From: Synergistaceae bacterium UBA5560
GTDB lineage: Bacteria > Synergistota > Synergistia > Synergistales > Aminiphilaceae
DNA length: 24,350 nucleotides
Assembly (NCBI GenBank): GCA_002425685.1
Contig: DIMS01000028.1
Coordinates: 19,832-44,181 of the forward strand
Direction: 5' to 3'
Shown piece by piece: positions 8,324 through 14,986 of this stretch; the first letter of the stretch is position 1; each line of letters opens with the position of its first letter. The position numbers were made by a program, and so were the translations under genes. Under the pieces are notes generated by a model. That model did not search any database and was not told the DNA's origin. It saw only the letters and a program-made list of their open reading frames with translations.

Positions 8324-8372
8324 CGAATACACGAGACGCCCGGGGACCATCCCCGGGCGTCTCGTGTATTCG
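8324..8372. terminator. 23-bp perfect hairpin after the EAL-CBS-GGDEF gene
   Basis: Bases 8324-8346 pair perfectly with 8350-8372 around a 3-base CCA loop. Eleven bases after the stop codon and between two plus-strand genes, it is placed as a terminator of the signalling block. The only run of Ts is on the minus-strand side (AAAAA on the plus strand just upstream at 8316-8320); on the plus strand GAGGAGCGG follows. A weaker 6-bp hairpin (GGAGGA/TCCTCC) follows directly. Confidence 0.75.
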
Positions 8373-8442
8373 GAGGAGCGGTCGTTCCTCCCGGAGTGGG
8401 GGTTGCGCCGGTCCCTCCCGCGTCGCATCTGCGCTTCAGCTG

Positions 8443-8451
8443 TGCTACACT
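8443..8451 (+). promoter_or_regulatory. Extended -10 promoter for the nitroreductase operon
   Basis: TGCTACACT carries the TGn extension and a TACACT -10, 53 bases before the start codon and just after the terminator hairpin. The -35 position (8423-8428, TCGCAT) is poor, which is usual when a TGn extension is present. Confidence 0.5.
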
Positions 8452-8503
8452 TTTCGGGAAGTGGATCTCTCACGAATCTTTTTTGTCGAAGGGAGGCTTT
8501 TCC

Positions 8504-9100
8504 ATGGAAAAACCCGCCGTCACCGACGTTCCTCTGAACGAGTTGCTCCGTCGTCGCTGGAGCCCTCGGTCCTTCGATCCCCGTCCCGTGGAGAAGGAGG
8601 CGCTGCGACGCATCTTCGAGGCGGCACGCTGGGCCGCCAGCGCCTACAATGAACAACCCTGGCGCTTTCTCCTCGCGTCGAGAGACCAGGAACCGGCCTT
8701 TTCTCTGCTCCTGGGGTGTCTCGTGGAGCAGAACCAGGTGTGGGCCGCGAATGCGGGTGTCCTCGCGGTGGGGGTCACGCGAAAATTCTTCACCCACAAC
8801 GAAAAACCGAATCGTCACGCTCATCACGATCTGGGGCTCGCGGTAGCGCAACTCTCCCTCCAGGCGGTGGCGGAGGGCATCTTCGTCCACCCCATGGCAG
8901 GGTTTTCCCCCGAGCGGGTACGTCAGGTCTGGAGTGTCCCCGAGATCTACGAACCGTTGGTGGCCCTGGCCCTGGGGTATCCCGGCGATCCGGATCTTCT
9001 GGCAGAGGATCTCCGGCAGAGAGAATACGCTCCTCGGGAGCGCAGATCTCTGGAGGAACTTGTTTTCGGCGGAACCTGGAACGATCCGTTCTGGAAATGA
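8504..9100 (+). CDS. Nitroreductase-family FMN oxidoreductase
   Basis: 198 aa. ATG 8504 follows AGGGAGG (8490-8496) at 7 bases; a longer open frame from 8288 runs back through the terminator hairpin and is rejected. Family features: the FMN phosphate loop near the N-terminus (RRRWSPRSF, 16-24), the SAYNEQPWRF segment (46-55) that contacts FMN, ALGYPG (156-161) and the C-terminal RERRSLEELVF (178-188). Members reduce nitroaromatics, quinones or related compounds with NAD(P)H, or act in dehalogenation or cofactor chemistry; the substrate cannot be read from sequence. It heads an apparent three-gene operon (gap to the next gene 23 bases), followed by an unknown membrane-anchored protein and an EamA exporter. 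Confidence 0.92.
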   Translation: MEKPAVTDVPLNELLRRRWSPRSFDPRPVEKEALRRIFEAARWAASAYNEQPWRFLLASRDQEPAFSLLLGCLVEQNQVWAANAGVLAVGVTRKFFTHNEKPNRHAHHDLGLAVAQLSLQAVAEGIFVHPMAGFSPERVRQVWSVPEIYEPLVALALGYPGDPDLLAEDLRQREYAPRERRSLEELVFGGTWNDPFWK

Positions 9101-9123
9101 GCATGCCCTGAGAGGGTGAGAAG

Positions 9124-9840
9124 ATGGAAATGTCCCCGGAAGAAGCGCCTGAGAGTTCGGGGCGCTTCAAGGTCCTGAGAGCGAAACTGCTGGCTCCTTT
9201 CGGCCGTTTCGCCTCCCTTTCCCGGCGCAAGCTCGGCCTGAGTGCGGCGGTCGTGCTTGGTGTCTCCATTTTCGGGTGGGGGGCATGGGTCCAGTACCAG
9301 GAGCGAGGTGCTCCGGGACCGTCCTTCTCCCGCTTGAACCGCCTGGAGGAGTTTCTCTATGCGCCTCTGGGCGTGCCGCTCCGGGAGAATCCGGAGGCGG
9401 ATCTGCTCGCCCGGGGGTGTCTTTCCGAGGATCTCCTGTCCTTGAAAGAAGGCTCGCTTCCGGAATTCGCGGCATTCCTGACGGTTTCACCGGAGGACGG
9501 CGCAGGAGACGGAGGCATGTCCGGCGAGGCCGCCGCTTCCGGGGAGCCCAGGTTTTTCGCTCTGGACGGAGAGGGGGTGTTCGCCCTCTTCGAGCGGCGG
9601 GAGGGAAAGTCATTGCTCCGGCTGCTCCAGGTGGAAGAACGCCGGGTTCCCGTCAAATGGGGGCTTCGGGTGGGCGAGCCCGAGGAATATCTGCTCCGTG
9701 CCCTGGGGCGTCCCACGGTTTCCTCGGCGGATCTCCGGTTCTACCGGGATCGCTGGGGAAGCGAGGTCTTCGTTCGCGTGGACGGGGAGCGCATCGTCGC
9801 CCTGGAGTGGCGTTATCCGGAGGACCTGCGCTTCCGATGA
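9124..9840 (+). CDS. Hypothetical single-span membrane protein
   Basis: 238 aa; ATG 9124 has GAGGGTGAG just upstream, and ATG 9130 is an alternative. A basic N-terminal tail (15-37: several K and R) precedes one membrane segment at about 38-57 (LGLSAAVVLGVSIFGWGAW). About 180 residues follow, which by the positive-inside rule lie outside the membrane. This part is charged, contains a GDGGMSGEAAASGE-type flexible stretch near 125-138 and ends in alternating hydrophobic segments that read like a small beta domain. I recognise no family. Its stop overlaps the start of the EamA transporter gene (ATGA), so the two are translationally coupled. No catalytic motif is visible. Confidence 0.82.
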   Translation: MEMSPEEAPESSGRFKVLRAKLLAPFGRFASLSRRKLGLSAAVVLGVSIFGWGAWVQYQERGAPGPSFSRLNRLEEFLYAPLGVPLRENPEADLLARGCLSEDLLSLKEGSLPEFAAFLTVSPEDGAGDGGMSGEAAASGEPRFFALDGEGVFALFERREGKSLLRLLQVEERRVPVKWGLRVGEPEEYLLRALGRPTVSSADLRFYRDRWGSEVFVRVDGERIVALEWRYPEDLRFR

Positions 9841-10760
9841 CGCCGAAAAATGCGGCGCAGCTCAAGGCCGCCGTGGCAACGCTCTCCTGGGGTGCGTCCT
9901 TCGTGGCCACCAAGATCGCCCTCCGGGAGTGCGCGCCTCTGACGATCATCTGGATTCGGTTCCTCCTGGGGCTTCCCGTTCTTTTTCTCCTGGCGGCGTT
10001 TTCGGAAAGGGAACGTCTCCGGCAGGAGGGCTTTACCCTCGGTCGCCTCCAGTCCGCCCTTCCCGAGAGAAGGGAATGGCTTCCCCTGGCCGTGTTGGGA
10101 TTTCTGGGAGTGCCGTTCCATCATCTGCTGCAGTCCACGGGGCTGCGCACCGCCCAGGCCGCCACGTCCGCCTGGATCGTCTCCACCATTCCGGTCTTCA
10201 TCGCGATCCTGGGGTGGCTCTTTCTGAAGGAACGTTTCGGAAAGAGGGGTGTTCTGGGACTCCTGCTCGCCGCCACAGGTGTGCTCACCGTGGTGACCAG
10301 AGGGCATCCGGAGCGTCTGCTTCTCCTTCAGGATCTGGGGGCGGGAGATTTCCTCGTGCTCCTCAGCGCCGTCAACTGGGCGGTTTTCTCCGTGGCGTCC
10401 CGGAAGTTCCTGGGGTCCTCCGGCCCGGAAAAAAGCACCTTCTGGGTCATGGCCCTCGGATGGCTCCAGACGTCGCTGCTTTTCGTCTTCAGCGAGCACG
10501 CGCTGGAGCCGGCGGCTCTTTCGGGCGCCGTCTGGACGAGCCTTCTCTTTCTGGGAATCTTCTGCACGGGGTTGGCCTACGCCTTCTGGTACGATGCACT
10601 GCGCTCCCTTCCCGCCTCAAGGGTGGGGGTGTTTCTGTACCTCAACCCTCTTTCCGCCACGGTGGTGGCGGCGGTCTTCCTCGGAGAGGTACTGACGGGA
10701 GCGACCCTCGCGGGAGTTGCGGCGATCTTTTGCGGCGTGTGGTGTGTGAACAGCCGTTGA
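9837..10760 (+). CDS. EamA/DMT-superfamily drug/metabolite transporter
   Basis: 307 aa. ATG 9837 overlaps the preceding stop as ATGA; the open frame continues much further upstream but only as a shadow of the gene at 9124. The protein has about ten hydrophobic segments and the duplicated EamA layout: the first half starts at LSWGASFVATKIAL and ends near GVLTVVTRG, and the second starts near LLSAVNWAVFSVASRKFL and ends with the typical LNPLSATVVAAVFLGE motif. DMT carriers of this type usually export amino acids, metabolites or drugs across the inner membrane. The substrate is not predictable. Its stop is 9 bases from the convergent DedA stop, leaving no room for a separate terminator. Confidence 0.93.
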   Translation: MTPKNAAQLKAAVATLSWGASFVATKIALRECAPLTIIWIRFLLGLPVLFLLAAFSERERLRQEGFTLGRLQSALPERREWLPLAVLGFLGVPFHHLLQSTGLRTAQAATSAWIVSTIPVFIAILGWLFLKERFGKRGVLGLLLAATGVLTVVTRGHPERLLLLQDLGAGDFLVLLSAVNWAVFSVASRKFLGSSGPEKSTFWVMALGWLQTSLLFVFSEHALEPAALSGAVWTSLLFLGIFCTGLAYAFWYDALRSLPASRVGVFLYLNPLSATVVAAVFLGEVLTGATLAGVAAIFCGVWCVNSR

Positions 10761-10769
10761 GCGTCGGGG

Positions 10770-11384
10770 TTATTCCTCCTGGAGCCTTCGATTCCTTCGC
10801 TGCCGCAGCACGTAGGCTGCCACGAGAACGACACAGAGCCCGAGGGTGACGACGGTGATCTTGTGGAGGGAGTTCATCACGAGGGCCTGGTTGTTGCCCA
10901 CCCAATAGCCCACCAGGGCGAGGACCACCACCCAGATCCCCGCGCCGAGGGCGGTGAAGAGGGAGAAGACCGCCAGGTTCATCCGGGCTACTCCCGCCGG
11001 AAGGGAGACGTACTGGCGGATGCCCGGGATCAGCCTCCCCACGAAGGTGCTGATGTGCCCGTGCCTGGCGAAGAAACGGTCGGCCTTGTCGAGTGTCTCG
11101 GAGGAGACGAGGACGTATTTCCCGAAGCGCTCGAAGAAGGGGCGACCGAAGCGGACGGCGATCCAGTAGTTGAACCAGGCCCCGAGGAGACTGCCGAGGA
11201 TGCCCATGGCGATCACCACGGGAAGGCTCATCTCCCCCCGGGAGGCGAGATACCCCGCAGGAGGAACGACGACTTCGCTGGGGAAGGGAAAGAAGGACGA
11301 CTCCAGGAACATGAGGGCGACAATGCCCGGATAGCCGAGTTTGCCGATGGTGGCAACGATCCACGAGATGAGGGCGGACAGCAT
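10770..11384 (-). CDS. DedA-family membrane protein (VTT/SNARE-associated domain)
   Basis: 204 aa from ATG 11384, preceded on the minus strand by AAGGAG at 8-9 bases; a longer frame to 11459 lacks a ribosome site. DedA hallmarks: E28 in the first helix pair, FPFPSEVVVPPAGYLA (32-47), GAWFNYWIAVRFGR (68-81) and the reentrant segment FVGRLIPGIRQYVSLPAG (114-131) with R117, P120 and R123. By family knowledge, DedA proteins act in membrane lipid scrambling or flipping, envelope integrity and drug or proton-gradient tolerance. It is divergent from the antiporter operon with about 104 bases between. A shared link to membrane-potential homeostasis is possible but is only inferred from position. Confidence 0.93.
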   Translation of the reverse strand: MLSALISWIVATIGKLGYPGIVALMFLESSFFPFPSEVVVPPAGYLASRGEMSLPVVIAMGILGSLLGAWFNYWIAVRFGRPFFERFGKYVLVSSETLDKADRFFARHGHISTFVGRLIPGIRQYVSLPAGVARMNLAVFSLFTALGAGIWVVVLALVGYWVGNNQALVMNSLHKITVVTLGLCVVLVAAYVLRQRRNRRLQEE

Positions 11385-11430
11385 GGAACACACTCCTTCA
11401 CAAAACGTATGGGAAAGCGGAGGTCTTGCA

Positions 11431-11459
11431 TGGACATGACCACAGGGCAAGCGTACCAT
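11431..11459 (+). promoter_or_regulatory. Sigma-70 type promoter for the antiporter operon
   Basis: TGGACA (11431-11436, 5/6 to TTGACA) and TACCAT (11454-11459, 4/6 to TATAAT) are separated by exactly 17 bases. The predicted start point, about 11466, leaves a leader of about 23 bases that includes the ribosome site of the first gene. Confidence 0.6.
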
Positions 11460-11488
11460 GCCCGGAGAGATCGGGAAAGGGGATTTCC

Positions 11489-11836
11489 ATGAGTGTTTCG
11501 TTCCTCCTCCGCATGCTCCTCCTCGCTGTAGTGCTCTTCGGACTCTGGGGTGTCCTCTTTCGAAGAAATCTTCTCTTCAAGGTCCTTGCCATGGACATTA
11601 TGAACACCGGTGTGATCAGTCTCTATGTCCTCTCCGCCCGGAGGGGCGGCGTCGCTCCCGTGGCGGGAACGGGAGGCGATGCCTTTGCCGATCCACTTCC
11701 CCAGGCGGTGATCGTCACGGCCATCGTCATCGGCTTTTCCATTCTCGCGCTCCTGATCGTCTATGTCATGGATCTTTCCCGGCATTTTCACACCCTGGAC
11801 GCGGACCGCATCGAGGAGCGCTGGCGCCGTGACTGA
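11489..11836 (+). CDS. mrpC: Cation/proton antiporter subunit C (MrpC/MnhC/MbhG, NuoK-like)
   Basis: 115 aa. ATG 11489 has AAAGGGGA at the right distance; a longer frame from 11426 has no ribosome site. Three membrane segments at about 5-24, 28-50 and 73-95. The NuoK-like signature is clear: KVLAMDIMNTGVISLYVLS (31-49) and DPLPQAVIVTAIVIGFS (68-84). In Mrp and Mbh complexes this subunit sits beside the antiporter-like D subunit and forms part of the ion path. It is the first gene of a seven-gene operon with overlapping ends; the D gene starts 8 bases before this stop. Confidence 0.93.
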   Translation: MSVSFLLRMLLLAVVLFGLWGVLFRRNLLFKVLAMDIMNTGVISLYVLSARRGGVAPVAGTGGDAFADPLPQAVIVTAIVIGFSILALLIVYVMDLSRHFHTLDADRIEERWRRD

Positions 11837-13340
11837 GTCGGGAGCGGGATACCTCTTCGTCCTTCTCTTCGTCTTTCTTCCTCTCTGCGCGGGCGTCGTC
11901 GCCGCAGTTACCGGCAGGGGAGGGACGGTGCCGCTCGGCCTCTGCGCAGTCCTCTCTCTCGCGGGAGCGCTCCGCCTCCTCACGGGAGAGGAGGCGATAC
12001 GCCTCGTCCTACTGGGGAGCTACGGAGTGGAGCTTCTGCTGGACCGAGTCGCCGCGACGTTCATCTTCGCCAATTCGGTGGTGTGCCTCGCCGTCGCCCT
12101 TCATCTCCGGCACGGCTCGGTTCCGTCCCTGCTCGTTCCCGTGATGACCATGCTTTCCGGGACGGCCAACGCGGTCTTCCTGAGCTACGACCTCTTCAAT
12201 ATTTTCGTGGCGGTGGATCTCTCCACCATCCTCGGGTTCCTTCTGATCCGCATGGGAAGAAAACCCCGCCAGATCTGGTCGTCCATCAAATACCTCTTCG
12301 TGAACAATCTGGGGATGATCTTCTACCTCCTGGGCTGCCTCGACGTGTACCGGCATGTCGGGACGTTTTCCCTGAGCGCACTTTCCGGGGCACCCCTGTC
12401 TGCGGTCGTGCTCCTGATGGGGGGGCTCGTGGTGAAGGGCGGTCTCTTTCTTCCCGGCCTCTGGCTTCCCGAGGCCCACGGCGAGGCGGACGCTCCCGTC
12501 TCGGCCCTGCTCTCCGGGGTGGTGGTGAAGATCGGCCTCGCGCCGCTTCTGCGTATCGCGGGGGAAAACGAGGCGGCCCGGGGGCTTCTGCTCGTCCTCG
12601 GTCCGGCGGCGGCGCTCTGGGGTGTGTTTCATGCGCTCTTCGAGAAGGACGCGAAGCGCCTTCTCGCCTACCACACCCTCTCCCAGGTCGGGTTCATCGC
12701 GGCGGTTCCTTCGGTGGGGCATCTCTACGCCGCGGCCCATGGGCTCTTCAAATCCTGGCTCTTTCTCTCCGTGGGACGCCTGCTCACCCGGCGCATCGCC
12801 GCCCTCTCCCGGGAGACGGTCTCCCGTTCGCTGCGGGTCGCCCTTGTCCTCGGCAGCCTCGCCATCTCCGGATGTCCGCCCTTTGCAGGCTTCGGTGCCA
12901 AGCTTCGGGTCATGGGAGGTGCGCTTCCCTGGCAGGAGCCGCTGCTGCTTCTCGCCGCGGTGGGGACGGCGGCGTCCTTCGCGAAGTTCCTCTTCCTTCC
13001 CCGCAAGGGTGCCCCTTTCGCCTTGAAAGACGCAGCGGAAAAGGAGCTTCCACCGGTGTCCCCTGCCGGAGGCATGGCGACGCCCTCCCGCGGGGCCGGC
13101 TTCGAGGATGTCTGGCTCGGGGCCGCGCTTTTCGGAATGGGACTCTTCCTCGGCGGTTTCGAGGCGAAGGAGATCGTCAAGGCCGTACTTGTGCTGGGAG
13201 GCGGATGGGGGATGTTCGCGTTGCTCCGGGGGCGCTCCCTGCCACTTTCCCGGAGCCTGGAGACGATGGAGAATCTCGTGGGTGTGCTGGTCCTCTTTCT
13301 GGCCGTGGCGCTTCTGGGGGTGCGGACATGGTTCTTCTGA
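11829..13340 (+). CDS. mrpD: Cation/proton antiporter subunit D (MrpD/MbhH, NuoN/L-like)
   Basis: 503 aa from GTG 11829, with GAGGAG about 10 bases upstream and an 8-base overlap with the C gene. It is a polytopic protein of the proton-conducting membrane transporter family with about 14 helices. Key proton-path residues are visible: K203 in GLVVKGGLFLPGLWLPEAH, K234 in LLSGVVVKIG, H282 in YHTLSQVGF and K308 in HGLFKSWLF. The TM5 glutamate of the family (normally in an NLYVWFE-like motif) aligns with D130 in NIFVAVDLS, a conservative change. It is the only NuoL/M/N-like subunit in the operon, so it must be the main pumping unit if the complex is complete. A low-complexity cytoplasmic loop is present near 400-425. 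Confidence 0.94.
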   Translation: MTESGAGYLFVLLFVFLPLCAGVVAAVTGRGGTVPLGLCAVLSLAGALRLLTGEEAIRLVLLGSYGVELLLDRVAATFIFANSVVCLAVALHLRHGSVPSLLVPVMTMLSGTANAVFLSYDLFNIFVAVDLSTILGFLLIRMGRKPRQIWSSIKYLFVNNLGMIFYLLGCLDVYRHVGTFSLSALSGAPLSAVVLLMGGLVVKGGLFLPGLWLPEAHGEADAPVSALLSGVVVKIGLAPLLRIAGENEAARGLLLVLGPAAALWGVFHALFEKDAKRLLAYHTLSQVGFIAAVPSVGHLYAAAHGLFKSWLFLSVGRLLTRRIAALSRETVSRSLRVALVLGSLAISGCPPFAGFGAKLRVMGGALPWQEPLLLLAAVGTAASFAKFLFLPRKGAPFALKDAAEKELPPVSPAGGMATPSRGAGFEDVWLGAALFGMGLFLGGFEAKEIVKAVLVLGGGWGMFALLRGRSLPLSRSLETMENLVGVLVLFLAVALLGVRTWFF

Positions 13341-13705
13341 TCGGTGCGGGGACACTCTTCTGGATCGTCGTGTCGGGAGATGCCTCTCTCCGAGGAGTGC
13401 TCCTGGGGTGTGCTTTTTCGGTTTTCGCGGGGCGCCTCCTCGGCCTGAATCCCGAGGCGGGGCACATTCTCCGGTTCGCGTTGCGTCTTCTGCGGACGCT
13501 GCCCCAGGCGTTTCGGGAGGGAATCGAGCTGATGACGGGGCGTTTTTCGGCGCGTCGCTTCGCGCCGCAGAAAGCACCGCCTTCTCCGTGGAGCGTTTTC
13601 GAGGAGGTTTATCTGGTGACACTCACACCGAGAACGCTGGTGGTGCACGTGGATCGGCTCCGAACGATGCTGGTGCACTGCCTCGACGAGGAAAAACGCG
13701 GATGA
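13328..13705 (+). CDS. mrpE: Cation/proton antiporter subunit E (MnhE/MbhA)
   Basis: 125 aa. ATG 13328 lies inside the end of the D gene with GGGGGTG about 5 bases upstream. Two membrane segments near the N-terminus (about 2-17 and 20-33) precede a cytoplasmic tail with the family signature: VYLVTLTPRTLVVHVD followed by LVHCLDEE. The usual TPGT is TPRT here. MrpE is needed for full activity or assembly in studied Mrp systems. A long open frame starting at 12083 covers the same 3' end but is only an upstream extension through the D gene. Its stop overlaps the next start as ATGA. Confidence 0.88.
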   Translation: MVLLIGAGTLFWIVVSGDASLRGVLLGCAFSVFAGRLLGLNPEAGHILRFALRLLRTLPQAFREGIELMTGRFSARRFAPQKAPPSPWSVFEEVYLVTLTPRTLVVHVDRLRTMLVHCLDEEKRG

Positions 13706-13965
13706 CCGTTCCGTGGATCGCCGCAGCGCTTTTGGTACTGCTCCTCCTGCTCGTGACGGCGGCGTTTTTTCTCGCCTCCGGGGTCTGGACGGAGCTGCTC
13801 TGTTTCGCCTCCTTCTCGATCAAGGCGGCCCTTTTGGTGCTCCTCTGGGATCTCCTCACCGGAGGTGCCGCCGCGGGGGGCGTCGTGGCCCTCTCCCTGC
13901 TCCTTCTGGGGGGGGCGGGTGTTCTCGTACTGGCCATCTTTCTGGAACGGAGGCGGCGCGAATGA
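13702..13965 (+). CDS. mrpF: Cation/proton antiporter subunit F (MnhF/MbhB-like, divergent)
   Basis: 87 aa, three membrane segments (about 4-22, 33-52, 60-81). ATG 13702 overlaps the previous TGA, and its own stop overlaps the G gene start, both as ATGA. Size, topology and position between E and G identify it as MrpF. The DR...D segment usually found between helices 1 and 2 is replaced by SGVWTELLCFASFSIK, so sequence alone would be a weak match. It ends in ERRRRE, a typical cytoplasmic tail. Confidence 0.8.
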   Translation: MTVPWIAAALLVLLLLLVTAAFFLASGVWTELLCFASFSIKAALLVLLWDLLTGGAAAGGVVALSLLLLGGAGVLVLAIFLERRRRE

Positions 13966-14243
13966 CGCTTCTTGGAGATCTGTTTCTCTGCGCCGGGTCG
14001 GTTCTCCTCTCCTGGGGAACCCTCGCGCTGTTCTCGAAGAAACCCGTGGTGGTGAAGCTTCATGCCCTGGGGGTGGGAGACACCCTGGGAGCGTTTCTCT
14101 TCGTCCTCGGCCTTCTGCTGCGCAGCACGGAAGGACGGGGTCTCCTCGCGGCGGCGGCAGTGGCTCTCCTGCTCTGGGGGCCCATCCTCTCCTATGCGCT
14201 CGGACGCGGTGCCGTGGGTGACGAGGGGAGGGAGGGGGAATGA
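13962..14243 (+). CDS. mrpG: Cation/proton antiporter subunit G (MnhG/MbhC)
   Basis: 93 aa with three membrane segments (about 4-23, 40-53, 60-80). The family motif, normally RLHA...ADTLG, reads KLHALGVGDTLGAFLFVLGLLL (32-53). ATG 13962 overlaps the stop of F as ATGA. Its own stop overlaps the start of the next gene. The E-F-G order matches MbhA-B-C and MrpE-F-G. Confidence 0.88.
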   Translation: MTLLGDLFLCAGSVLLSWGTLALFSKKPVVVKLHALGVGDTLGAFLFVLGLLLRSTEGRGLLAAAAVALLLWGPILSYALGRGAVGDEGREGE

Positions 14244-14986
14244 AGGCGCTCCTTGCCCTTTCCGGCACGGACATCCTCGTGATCGCCTGTGCGGCCATGC
14301 TGCCCCTGATGGCCTTCGTCACGCTCCGCCAGGAGCGGATTCTCGCCGCCGTCATCGCCCGGGGAATGCTGGGCATCGCCGCGGCGCTCCTCTACACGCT
14401 GCTCGGAGCTCCGGACGTGGCGGTTACGGAGGCTCTCATGGGGGCGCTCCTGGTGACGCTCCTCTACGTGGTGGTGTTCAAGCGTTCCGGCGAGTTCCGG
14501 GTCGGGTGTCTCGAGCTGTCTCCTCTTGTTGAGACGCTTCCCGGGCGAGGCGAGGAATTTGACGGCCTGGACGTGGCCTTTCTTCGGGCCTTCGCTGCCT
14601 GGGCGGGATATCGTCCCCGGTTCGTGCGCTTTGACAGCCGGGAGGAGCTGCTCTCGGAACTGCGGGAGGGCGTGGTGGACATCGCTGCGGGTGGTCTGGT
14701 GGAGGGCAAGGACGATCTCCCCGGAACCGTTCTCTTTCCCCTTGCGGAAACACGCATTCTCGAAGGAGAGGGAGGTGCCTGGATCGACCTTCTTCGGGCA
14801 CGGCAATGGCAAGGCGCGGGAGGCGACGTGGCGGCGGGGATGGTGGAGCGGAGGACCTGGTACGGTGTCCTCGTCTCCTCTTCCTCCCACGACCTGGAGG
14901 AGCAGCTTCGCCGGTACTGTGACGGCAATGGCGTAGAGGAACTGCGTCGCCTGAGGGAACAGTATCTTGGGGGTGGTCCTTCGTGA
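14240..14986 (+). CDS. DUF4040/MbhD-like antiporter subunit fused to a shortened solute-binding (SBP family 3-like) domain
   Basis: 248 aa; ATG 14240 overlaps the G stop (ATGA). Residues 1-80 form three membrane helices (12-29, 35-56, 62-80) like MbhD or the C-terminal part of MrpA, including the GAPDVAVTEALMGALLV motif (57-72, E64). Residues 85-248 look like a type 2 periplasmic binding fold: an FRVGCLELSPLV opening, FDGLDVAFLRAFAAWAGY (107-124), ELREGVVDIAAGG (140-152) and a C-terminal return WYGVLVSSSSHDLEEQLRRY...LREQYLG (207-244). The second lobe is almost absent (about 175-205), and the TPER-type Arg that usually holds the ligand carboxylate is replaced near GKDD (156-159). Basic residues in the helix 1-2 loop (RQER) and after helix 3 (KRSGEFR) place this domain on the cytoplasmic side by the positive-inside rule. 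The role of the extra domain is unknown; gating or a docking surface are guesses. Confidence 0.85.
   Translation: MKALLALSGTDILVIACAAMLPLMAFVTLRQERILAAVIARGMLGIAAALLYTLLGAPDVAVTEALMGALLVTLLYVVVFKRSGEFRVGCLELSPLVETLPGRGEEFDGLDVAFLRAFAAWAGYRPRFVRFDSREELLSELREGVVDIAAGGLVEGKDDLPGTVLFPLAETRILEGEGGAWIDLLRARQWQGAGGDVAAGMVERRTWYGVLVSSSSHDLEEQLRRYCDGNGVEELRRLREQYLGGGPS

Noticed and set aside
8288..8503. N-terminal extension of the nitroreductase back to 8288
   Set aside because: It would run through a 23-bp terminator hairpin and the promoter, whereas ATG 8504 has an ideal ribosome site.
12009..13622. 537-codon minus-strand frame opposite subunit D
   Set aside because: Antisense to a conserved membrane protein gene; highly charged, featureless translation.
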